From NCBI GenBank assembly GCA_902728285.1, contig CACVBU010000472.1:454593-518592 (forward strand): DNA of 64,000 nt. The letters are read 5' to 3'. A program made the translations under genes and the position numbers. Positions within the stretch are counted from its first letter, which is position 1; every line of letters begins with the position of its first letter. Under the pieces are notes generated by a model that was not told the origin of the DNA, searched no databases, and saw nothing but the letters and a program-made list of their open reading frames with translations. Positions 55,283 through 64,000 of this stretch are shown one piece after another. The stretch is from Clytia hemisphaerica (lineage: Eukaryota; Cnidaria; Hydrozoa; Leptothecata; Clytiidae).

Positions 55283-55575
55283 ATGGACCACTGACCTTTA
55301 TAATATCCCTGGACAAAACTATATCCGCCATCTTTGATCGAAAGTTTTTTTGAATTGATACCCGTAAAGAAGCCATTGCAGTGTTAAAAGTTAACGTCAA
55401 ACGGCGCTGCATCATCAAAAGTTTTCGAGGGAAAGTATATTTAGCGCTCTCGATGCATTTACACCGCTATTGAGTAGTGCCGCCATTAGGGTACCACTTT
55501 TCAAAAAAACCCTGATCAAAAATTTTGCTTGGCTGGAATTGAGAAACTTGGTCCAGGGTATATAAAGGTCAGTGG
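55283..55575. repeat. Dispersed repeat with terminal GACCACTGACCTTTATA inverted pair
   Basis: GACCACTGACCTTTATA at the left and TATAAAGGTCAGTGGT at the right bracket about 290 bp. Its middle matches the repeat at 50770-51180 and lacks the MITE present there. Non-coding; the minus frame over 55056-55418 is a by-product. Confidence 0.75.
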
Positions 55576-56435
55576 TACGGACAACCTCCGAATTATGCGT
55601 CTAATAGAAAATCAATGCAACGTCTTCAGACATATGACGTCAATCCTACCTGGAAAACTATAAGCCAGTCTTTGCACGGTTTGATTAGCGTTTTGTTTGC
55701 TAAAACATAATATTTTAACAATAAATACTTTTTCTCTTGCTATCACAATGTTAAAATAGTCAACAAAGCCTATGACCGAAAATATTAAATTTCAACATTT
55801 CAACATGTGCTACGATAACAATCATCATGTCCTCCTATATCTATATTACGAAATCTTTCTGCGTATCAATTTACTGTATTGTTAACCTCCGTAGCTTTTT
55901 ATTAACAATATTATGCACTGAAAAAAACTTAGTTCTAATACCTGCTGAATGAGACTAGTTTTTAATTCCTGGAATCATTTTTACTAAATTGATTCCCCCT
56001 ACTAGACTCTTAAACGGCAAATTTCTTAAGAAAATGGACAAAAATACTCACAAAATGGTGAAAATAAGAACATGTTAAGAACATGTTAAGAACATGTTAA
56101 GAACATTTTTAGGCTTTAATCTCAAAAAGTTAAGAACATTGTAAGGCTTCAAAGATTTTGGATGCTCCTATAAAAATAACGTGTAAAGTAGAAATGTATT
56201 TCAAAATTGTTGATTCTCTATCTTTGATTAAGAGGCTCTCATGTTTTTCTTGCCTGGTATTAGTTGAGCATTTTACAAGAAAGTTCTGGATTCGATCGAT
56301 GCACATTTTTTCTCTGTATAAACAACTCGATTTTTTAGCTTTAGGCCTAAGGTACAGTAGCATGGTGGCTCGACCAAAATTCGAACAAACTGGAGAGGCA
56401 ATGTTTATGTGTTTATGTGTTTATGTTTCTTTTCT
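55576..56435. other. Intergenic with a partial T-run-family MITE
   Basis: No gene recognised. About 55995-56181 matches the right half of the element at 63340-63565 (AAATGGACAAAA, AAAATGGTG, TTCAAAGATTTTGGAT) and ends TATAAAAATAACGTGTA. A short duplicate AGGTACAGTAGCAT lies at about 56350 and 56440, next to the LINE 3' end. Confidence 0.55.
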
Positions 56436-57959
56436 TTAAAGGTACAGTAGCATAGCCATTGTAAAGGTGCGACAGTTTCGGCAAGGACAAGCAGTGGGCC
56501 TCCATTGCTTGATTTCTTTTTTGAATTCATCTAGGTTTTTAAGTTTTTTAAAGTCATCGGGAAGGGTAGCCCAGATTTTAGGTCCCAGGAAAGCTAAAGA
56601 CGATTTTCCATTCATTTCACTTTCAACTACTCTACTACGAAAGGAAATCCTTTTTCTCGTTTTGATCTTATATTGGTTTCTGAGAAACATTTCACTTTCT
56701 GATTCATTGAGTTTTGATTTAAATAGCTCAGTGGATAAGGATTGAATTGCTCTTTGATGGAAGGTGGAACCATTGTCAAGTTTCAACAGATCTTTGAATG
56801 ATGAATTGTAGTCTGAGTAAACGATTCTCAAGCATCTTTTATATAGATTGTTGATTTTATCCTCTAGAGATCTGCTATGAAACATCCATATGAGAGGACA
56901 GTAATTGAAGTGGCATTTAATGAAAGCATTCATTAAGATTTCCTATATGCGATTCAAACGTCAAAAGATTATCGAAAGTTACTCCAAGAACCTTTGACGT
57001 TTTGGTATTGAAAACAGTCTCTTCTCTAATATTTAGATAGAGTGAGTCGTCTATGATGTTAACTATTAGCTGACATTTGTCAGCATTACCAACCATTTGA
57101 TTAATCGAAAGCCATTTGAATATTTTTTTTGCTACAGAGCTTAGTTTACCACTTACTTCAACCCAGGTAGGAGCACTAACATAGGTTGTCGTATCGTCCG
57201 CATAATTCGCAACCTTAGTATCCTCGATGATGAAAAAGAGTTCACAGATATAAATATTGAAAAACACAGGGCCAAGGATAGATCCCTGGGGGACACCATC
57301 CTTGATCTTGATCCAGTTACTCAGTTCGTTGCCTATACTTTGGTCCTTTGTTGCCTATTTTCTAGGTAACTCTTGACTAACCCAGTGGAAAGGTCATCGA
57401 ACCCGTATGCATTGATCTTTGCTACAAGTAATTTGTGGCACATGCAATCAAAGGCCTTAGAAAGGTCGATGAGCAGTTCCCCAAAAACGTATTTTTTGTC
57501 ATTGGCTAGCTTCCAGACCTCTTCCATTGGGAGAAGAGAGGTTTGAGTGGGATATCCTTTCCTGAAACCACATTGTTGTTCATCAAAGTAGTGGTCAAAG
57601 TATTCTGATATTTGATTGTGATATACTCTTTAGTAAATTTTGGATATTACCGGTAGGTAGTATACTTATTGGTCTATAGTTACTTTTATCGTTTTTAGAA
57701 TTTTTCTTGTAGAGAAGCTGCTTGCAAATAAGTGAGAGTATTTTTTAATTATTTTTGCTGGTATATCATTTTCTGCTTGAGACTTATTTGTCTTAAGGTC
57801 ACTAATTATCTTCTCTACTTCGTCTTCGGTTGTTGTTCTGAACTTGAAGGAGTTTTCATTGTCTAATACCTTTTCTTTTACCTTAAGTATACTAGGGTGG
57901 TTTCTAAAAAGTATTATTTCATTTTGAAGAATATTATCAGAAAGTTTATTGAGAGGCAC
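56436..57959 (-). pseudogene. LINE reverse transcriptase and C-terminal domain, frameshifted
   Basis: DLSKAFD (57470-57450 region) carries the first catalytic Asp, and NYADDTTT (about 57210-57187) the Asp pair of the RT active site. Downstream are KCQLIVN, VLGVTFDNLLTFESHI and the distal tail MNAFIKCHFNYCPLIWMFHS through NSLP-like ATLPDDFKKL, ending in CPC-x2-C. At least three frame changes occur. Confidence 0.85.
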
Positions 57960-58733
57960 TGGTTCTGTTGGTGGTTTTTAGATCTAATTTTCAGTGATAT
58001 TTATGAAGAATTTATTAAACATTTTTGCAATTTCTTTATCATCTTTAATCAGTTCATCATTTTCGACTAAGGTTATTTTCTCACTTACTAGTTTAGTATT
58101 GGTCCTTTATTAGAGAAAAAAGGGCGCACAGTTTTCCAAAATCTTTTATTGTCAGTGATTTGCTTTTCATCCAGAGATTCATAAAATCTTCTTTTAGTGT
58201 TTCTCAGGAGATATAAGCAACGGTTTCGCTGTTGGTTCTAATTATATTTGTTGATGTTAGAGGGGTCTTTTCGTTTAATGTTATTAAGTCGAGATCGATG
58301 CATCATGGCCTTTCGTAGTGATTTTGTCATGAAAGGTTTATCATTACCTCTTTGTATTTTAGTTTTTATTGGTGCTTCAGTGTTTAGAAGATTTACTACA
58401 CTTTTCATTTTATGTTCAAAGTTGCGATTCGATTCTAGTACTTGTGTTGAATGATTTTTGAAATGGTCTTCGTTAAGATTTTTATAGCATCTATATTAAA
58501 TGGCTTTAGGTGGACACTTTTCAAAAGTGGTTTTTAAGACGCTTATTGTGATGTTGTGAAAGTCCGATAGCTATTAGATACAGAGGAAGAGCCCTGAAAA
58601 CTTCTTTGGTAATTTGTCCGATCAATGCATTTCGGATTTTCTGCGTTTTTGAAGCACGTAGGTTCGTTTATCAAGCTAGAAAGCTCCCTGCTAGCAAGAA
58701 ACTCAGGCATTTTATGTTTGTCGATTTCACAAT

Positions 58734-59127
58734 CATAGTTCCGACCCCCCTTTCTTAAGGGGGGATGACACCTTCCAAAAAAGTGAATAAGGGGGGGGAT
58801 CAGAAATTTTTATTAAAAAGGGGGGGGGATAGCAAGGAGGAGATCGTTTAAGAAGGGGGGGGGCTTACAAATATTGTAGATTATTTTCCAGCACTGTTAT
58901 GAAATTTGGTCTGCATGAAAGGAAGTTCTTTATTTTACTAAAAAGTGGTATTATATTTGCCAGACTTAATTTTTATTTACTGTTTCCCTTCCCCTTTTAC
59001 CATAAAAAATTTAACCCAAAACCCTTGGGGGATAGGCATTTTTAAAGGTTGGGGGAATGTCAAGAAGGGGGGGGGGGGGGGGGGGGTCATTTAAGAAGGG
59101 GGGGATCAGACCCCTTTCTGCACTATG
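58734..59127. mobile_element. G-rich MITE inserted in the LINE, duplication CACAAT
   Basis: The ends CATAGTTCCGA and TGCACTATG are short imperfect inverted repeats, followed inward by G/C-runs and TTCTTAA words. CACAAT flanks both (58728-58733 and 59128-59133). The interior has several long G-runs, one of about 20. The CATAGT terminus and G-runs recall the element at 61876-62698. It inserted after the LINE, since LINE sequence continues on both sides. Confidence 0.8.
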
Positions 59128-59133
59128 CACAAT

Positions 59134-59626
59134 TGAAATCCCCCAGTAGTAAAAGTCGGTCATGATCTCCTATAGAATCGAGGCTATTTTGTATAAGCTC
59201 TAAATGTGAATTTATATTGTCTAAATGCGAATTATAAGAGCAACTCAGTAGCCATTTTTGCTTCTTCAGATTGACCTCGATGAATATAGCTTCATAAATC
59301 TTGTCTTTTAATACGAGTTTAGAAGGAATGTCCTGACGTACGTAGAGTAGAAGACCTCCTCCCTGTTTGTCCCTGTTCAAGCGATATGGACGCGAGTAGT
59401 TTTCAATAATGAAATAATTTTCAGGGAATGATTCGTCAATCTTAGTTTCAGATACCAAAAAAATGTCTACGTTATCTTTGATAACTAATTTGAGACCTTC
59501 AAATTTGTATCTTATCGAGTTGATATTAAGATGTCCTATGATGACGTTTGCGACGTTATTAGTACGGATTTTGCTCAGAGCCTTTTCTTCGAATTCATAA
59601 GATTTTTCCGTTGGTTTGTCAAGCAA
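59134..59626 (-). pseudogene. LINE APE-type endonuclease fragment
   Basis: Motifs in order: GHLNINSIRYKFE, VSETKIDESFP (catalytic Glu), GGGLLLYVRQDIPS and LLLLGDFN (Asp/Asn of the active site). This domain nicks target DNA to prime reverse transcription. The frame is intact up to the MITE insertion at 59127. Confidence 0.88.
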
Positions 59627-59998
59627 TTGGGGACCATCTACATACCTTTCACTGTCACCTTATTCTTCGTCGTTGGATTCGTCGTTGTCTGTACTGTTTT
59701 TGTCGTTTTCATTGGTTTTGCTGGTGATTTTTATGTTTGTGTTTTTTCTTGGTATTTCTTTAAGGTTCGTTGTGTAAGGTGTTAATGTTGGCTTCCTTTT
59801 CGACGAAACTTCGTCAGTCCGTAACCGTTTTTTGAGTTTGCCCGAACGCGGTGTACCCATTCAGTATCGTCTAGGTTCAGATTATTTGCTTTATCCAGCC
59901 ATTCCTTTAGAACTGCTCTTTCAGTTTGAGTCAGGTCTTCCGTAATGCTTATTCCTTTATAGTCGTCATTATAGTCGTCGGCAATTTTAGAAGAAGAT

Positions 59999-60230
59999 GC
60001 CCCCCCCCCTATTAAAAATCGTTTAAAAAATGACGTGAGCGAAGCGAGCACGAAAATTTTTGGGTAGTTTTTCTCATTTTGGTCGAAAACTGCCAATTCT
60101 AAGATGTCAAAAAAGCGAAGGGGCGTCAAAATTTAGTAATCAGAGGCGTGTTTTTGCGCCCTTTATATTTCGGCGCCCCCCCAAGAAATCGGCCGCTGGG
60201 GGTGCCCCCTGCCACCACGCTACTGCTAAG
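59999..60230. repeat. C-run-bounded dispersed repeat
   Basis: Starts at a run of C (60000-60008) and continues through GACGTGAGCGAAGCGAGCAC and GGCGCCCCCCCAAGAAATCG to CTGGGGGTGCCCCCTG. Its composition is unlike its neighbours. It truncates the LINE's 5' side. No family assigned. Confidence 0.55.
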
Positions 60231-61074
60231 GTAGCTCGATTTCATAAAAGTTTTCAGATTTTAAATCATTTATGCTTGTTAGGTTGAAAAATTTTATCGT
60301 TTGACATAATTAGACTGTTGGCTACTTATAAAGAAAGCATTGTGTAATTCTGTCATGAAAGAATCTCTTTTTTAAAGATCAGTGTTCAATTGCATGAATT
60401 ATCTTGCATTATATGTCCCTACATTCTTTTTCTTCTATAAGAATGTACTCTATATAGGAATACTCATGATGAAATCGGCCAAAAAATTTAAAATATCATA
60501 GAATTTGGTAACTGAACCTCAAATTGCCTTTTTAGGAGCCTTTTTAATTGTAAACTGCTAAGTATTATCTCCAATAATAATACTCAAGCCTCCCAAAATA
60601 AGTCCCAAAAATGTCATATTTTTGCTTGAAGTATGTATTAAATGTTGAAAATAAGTTGGATTTGGATCTCAACCTGAGAATGCCATAATGGAATTTCAAG
60701 ATGAATTTTCTGAAATAGTTATGAATCCATGATGCAACGGAAAAATACCATTCTTATATAAAAAAGTATGCTTTCTATAAGAATAATCTTTTCAGAGCAT
60801 GACGCTCTATTATGGTCTAAAACCTAAAAACTTTAAAACCTGTTAAAACCAAACTTTGAAAATCAAGTAAATTCAGAACAGCTTAAGAACATTTTAGCCT
60901 GGAAATCCTCAGAACAGCTGATGCTTATTGCAATCGATTCTAACAAACTAAATTTGTGTTTTTTTTTTCTCTTACTTTCCTCTACCGCAATGACTCTTTG
61001 TCAAAGCTTTTTGTTTAGTTAAGCCTCTTGTATGCGATTATTGTTGTTCTATTAAATAAATAGGTACACGTTTT
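60231..61074. other. Intergenic, no gene recognised
   Basis: AT-rich, with scattered TTCTATAAGAAT words (about 60435, 60752, 60773) that may be remnants of the T-run MITE family. Nothing else supportable. Confidence 0.45.
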
Positions 61075-61280
61075 TTATAAGAACATCCAAAATTTTTGAA
61101 GTTGTTAAACTTTTGAGTTTCAAACCCGAAAATGTTTAAATGCTCTTAAATTTACCATTTTTGTGCAATCTCCTAAGAAATTGGGTGTTTCAGCGTCTGC
61201 GAAGTCAAATGTTAATTTGTTCTTAATATTTGGGCATCAAAGCCTTAGGTCTTTTTACAGTTTGTTCTTATAAAAAACAC
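61075..61280. mobile_element. MITE of the TACACG + T-run family, degenerate copy
   Basis: The left end TACACGTTTTTTATAAGAAC is mirrored by GTTCTTATAAAAAACAC at about 61263-61280; the last bases (TGA) have decayed. The flanking words AATAAATA occur on both sides. Internal phrases (AATTTACCATTTTTGTGCAA, TTTCTTAGGAG complement) match the copies at 55995 and 63340 in reverse orientation. Confidence 0.7.
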
Positions 61281-61870
61281 TGAATAAATAAGTATGTAAT
61301 TTGACGCTCTACATAAGTGTCTCTCCTCTTGATAGAGGCGGCATTGTGTATGTTGTCTTTTCCATCAGCTTTTGTGTCAGTTTTGTATTTTTCAAAGATG
61401 ATCGTTATAACGCTACGTGTCAAAAGATAAAAATATTTTTTTCTGGTTTATCGGTTAGTTGAAGTTTAATATCATTCTGTTTGGTTATATGATGAGAAGG
61501 CTAAAAGTCGTGTTAGTGCTTTTTACCAGAAAAGAAATAGATCTGATTAGAATCATGCCATTTTTCAAAGTTTTAAATTTAGTTTTTAAATTTTAAACAA
61601 GTCATAAAGTTTCGTATGAATCATGAGAATTTTACTTTTTATAAAAATTTGTCCGCTTTTTTGGGCGTACTGTATTAACACCATTATGTTTTACTGTAAG
61701 TAAAACAATGACTGTAAAACAATGACTTTGAGACCATATTTGAAATAACACATGAGTCTGCTTTGAATTTATTGTGTTACTTTTTTTGTTTGTTGAGTTG
61801 AGTTCTCCACGTATCTTGCTCTGGTACTTCATATATTTTAGACTACTAGGGGAGACCAATTTGATTAGTT
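61281..61870. other. Intergenic, no gene recognised
   Basis: AT-rich DNA without a supportable feature. Confidence 0.45.
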
Positions 61871-61875
61871 GTTTT

Positions 61876-62698
61876 CATAGTGTGCAAGGGGGTTCCAGGT
61901 CCCACCTTATCCTAAAATTCCCACCTTCAGCCCAGACTCCCAGATCCCAGCTTAAAACAAAAAAAATATACTATATAATTCGAGCCGTGGTTATTTTCGA
62001 AAACCCTGCCTTTCGCGTTAATAAATTCTCGCACTCATTTTACCCGCGTACTTTTACTTAACTAGTTATATAAGTGTAATAAGGTAAGCAAAAGTAAAAA
62101 AAAATCATTCTTAAAGATATTTATTCAAACATCAAATGACCTGTAATAATAAAAAGAAAAGTTTAGCATGGTAAAAATTTATTTATGAAATATATAAAAA
62201 AATATACACGTTGTTTTTTTTATAAGGAACACGTTTATAAGGAACTCGAGGCTGAAAATGGTTCAAAAAATAAGGAATTGTTAAGGAACTTCTCAGGCTG
62301 AGAATAAGGTGATTTGAAAATAATGTACCTTATTGGGACTAATTTGACCAAATTTTGATCTTTCAAGGGGCAAAAAGTTCAAAATTTCCTATGTAGTAAG
62401 GAACTCGATAAGGAACTTTGAGACGGAAATTTTCTGTAAAAATAAGGAGCTCCAGGCTCAGAGCAAAGTTAAGGTTCCTTATAAAAAAAAAACGTGTATC
62501 ATAAAATCTGAAAATAAGAAATTTTACTTTAACTTTTTCCAAAACACCCAAAGTCCCACCTAAAGAAATTAACTCCCACCTTAACTTGTTTCTCCCACCT
62601 AAAACCTGGAAAACCCCAAATCCCACCTGAAAATTTTCGACCCAAATCAGCAAACCCCCCCCCTCCCACTATTCTGGGGGGGGGGGGTGCACACTATG
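61876..62698. mobile_element. 823-bp element with CATAGTGTGCA ends and a G-run, duplication GTTTT
   Basis: The left end CATAGTGTGCAAGGGGG and right end GGGGG...TGCACACTATG are inverted repeats. GTTTT flanks both (61871-61875 and 62699-62703). Both subterminal regions repeat TCCCACCT and AAAATTCCCACC-type words. A T-run MITE (62205-62498) is nested inside. No coding capacity. Confidence 0.82.
62205..62498. mobile_element. MITE of the TACACG + T-run family, nested copy
   Basis: TACACGTTG, a T-run and ATAAGGAAC at the left; GTTCCTTAT, an A-run and CGTGTA at the right. The inside repeats AAGGAACT and GAGGCTGA words, parallel to the AAGAAACAT words of the copy at 19675. Terminal TA may be the target. 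Confidence 0.85.
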
Positions 62699-62703
62699 GT
62701 TTT

Positions 62704-63339
62704 ACGGGCCCGATCGACCCTGAAATTCCAAATATCGAATTAATCCATAACATTGACCTTTTTGTGTCTTTTTATTTTCTATTTCGTATTTTTTTGTCAA
62801 GATTTAGTAATTTTTACTGCCTTTTTAGGAGATTTTACAGTTTTAACTCTACTTTTATTATAATTTTTTCGCCGACCGACCCTCTTTTTTGGGTAGTTTG
62901 GCCCGTAAATTAAATTGGCCTCGCCCTATAAGGCGTTTTTTCTGTGACCTAAAAATGCCTCGTAACAAGGAAGGTTTGTGATTGTCCTTTTATAAGAGAT
63001 TAAGTTGAAGAGATTACAATCCACTGGAGTCCCTTAAAGATTTTGCAGCGTTGGCATATTGTTGACTTCACCTCCGACCTTGGTTTAAAGGTTTTGTTTT
63101 TAAATAAGGTGATATCGTTTGCTTACTCATCAATTTTAATTTACTAGCTTTTTCACATTGGATTGATACGTTTGTGGAGCAAGAAGATCAGAAAGAGGAA
63201 AAGAAAAACATTTTTTTGTTTATATCAGCATAATATAACAATAGGCAGACACTGTTCTGATATGAAATATGTGTCTGATATGAAACGGAAACACTTATGT
63301 AAAAATAAAACCTTTAAATCAATCTATAGTAATGTCAAC
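62704..63339. other. Intergenic, no gene recognised
   Basis: Nothing supportable; no splice-consistent coding frames. Confidence 0.45.
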
Positions 63340-63565
63340 TACGCCTTTTTTTATAAGAACATAAGACTTCGATGGCCAAAATATGAAGAACAAGGGACAT
63401 TTTTAAGACTCCACGGACTATGAAACACCCAATTAATTAGGAAATTGGACAAAAGTACTAAGAAAATGGTGCAAATAAAAAAAATTTAGGTTTAGAACTC
63501 ATTAAGTTATAATAACATTCGAAGGCTTCAAATATTTTGGATATTCTTATAAAAACCGTGTATTT
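63340..63565. mobile_element. MITE of the T-run family, degenerate copy
   Basis: The left side TACGCCTTTTTTTATAAG continues AACATAAGAC; the right side ATTCTTATAAAAACCGTGTA ends near 63564. Internal sequence matches 55995-56181 over about 150 bp. No coding content. Confidence 0.68.
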
Positions 63566-63861
63566 CAATAGGTTTCAAGTTTCAACAGGCTTTACCCTCT
63601 ATAACATTTTCTCTCTATCAAATTTTTCTATGTCAGTCAGAAACTCTCAGGTTTTTGTAAAAATTTCTAATTCGTTCATCTTAACTACAGGAAAAAACAT
63701 AATTGTTTGAATTTATCTCTCCGTCCAATCTAGGTATTAAAAACTACAATAGTAGGGATGTAAAGAAATGCCCTAATTAGTGTAAAAATATTTTTTTCAT
63801 AAGCTTTTGTAATGTGAGTGACGTTTCTAGAATGCTTTTATTTGTGGTAGATTGTGAAATA

Positions 63862-63960
63862 CAGTTGACTACTATTCGATACGACCCTGTATTCGATACG
63901 CTCCCTTATTCGATGAAAATCTAATTCCTATTTGAAAATCTAATTAAAGAGATTCAACTG
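63862..63960. mobile_element. 99-bp TA-flanked mini-MITE
   Basis: CAGTTGAC at the left and TTCAACTG at the right, flanked by TA (63860-63861 and 63961-63962). Internal TATTCGATACG repeats recall the ATTATTCGAA words of pogo/Tigger-type ends seen at 46256-46411. Possibly a solo pair of terminal repeats. Confidence 0.65.
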
Positions 63961-64000
63961 TATTCAAGATTAGCTCCGGATAAAGTCAAGATCGCTCTTA

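Larger units (their letters stand above)
56436..59998 (-). mobile_element. Decayed APE-type LINE (CR1/Daphne-like), minus strand
   Basis: Reading from 59998 downward, pieces follow LINE order. An ORF1 C-terminus comes first (59995-59782, with a TEWVHRVR...LTKFRRKG segment). Then come an APE endonuclease (59626-59134), an RT-preceding region (about 58520-58130, recognisable by KPFMTKSLRKA and DNKRFWK), the RT palm and thumb (57959-56917) and a C-terminal tail (56933-56436) with CPC-x2-C. Frameshifts and stops separate the pieces, and a G-rich MITE (58734-59127) splits it after the endonuclease GDFN motif. The 5' end is cut off at a C-run near 60000. Non-functional. Confidence 0.88.

Noticed and set aside
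55056-55418. Minus-strand 120-codon frame
   Set aside because: Lies in a dispersed repeat whose relative at 50770-51180 does not keep the frame.
56467-56745. Plus-strand 92-codon frame
   Set aside because: Opposite the LINE reverse-transcriptase tail, which explains the openness.

Overview
The window is AT-rich animal genomic DNA: multi-exon genes with GT-AG introns, many DNA-transposon derivatives, tandem repeats and retroelements. The best lineage clues are several repeat styles that I associate from memory with anthozoan cnidarians (corals and anemones): G-run-capped elements, termini of the AATAGACCTTTT type, and an APE-type LINE whose protein ends in a CPC-rich tail. I treat 'cnidarian, probably anthozoan' as a working guess that only a database search can confirm. 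Nothing looks bacterial or viral.

Layout. Positions 1-8300 hold no gene I can support, but carry MITEs: one at 1245-1650 has a perfect palindrome inserted in it, and one at 6868-7442 has a clear target duplication. At 8326-15223 (+) there is an intact 11-exon gene for a 1296-residue protein with a SWIM-type zinc motif followed by a KDZ/Zisupton-like transposase region. At 16060-18560 lies a 119-bp satellite that received two MITEs. At 20905-23490 lies a 20-bp minisatellite with a tRNA-derived SINE inside it. Positions 23600-32680 are a repeat thicket with transposons nested up to four deep.

Positions 33006-40303 are a complete Ty1/copia retrotransposon. It has identical 97-bp LTRs, a 5-bp target duplication and an initiator-tRNA-like primer site. 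A gag stop codon breaks it, and a 2.46-kb foldback element inserted at TTAA splits its protease region. Positions 41585-52104 (+) carry 13 coding exons of an IGHMBP2/SMUBP-2-type superfamily 1 helicase; the R3H and AN1 domains of the family are not visible. Its 3.9-kb intron is packed with repeats.

On the minus strand, 52622-54985 is a Mab21/cGAS-like nucleotidyltransferase locus. It has two apparent frameshifts, and seven 27-residue tandem repeats lie between its metal-binding motifs. Positions 56436-59998 (-) hold a decayed LINE interrupted by a G-rich MITE. The rest to 64000 is MITE-rich intergenic DNA.

The genes do not form a functional pathway. The window mainly shows how the genome is built: two or three host-type genes in a matrix of short inverted-repeat elements. 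At least five MITE families recur within these 64 kb, and several use long homopolymer runs as part of their ends.
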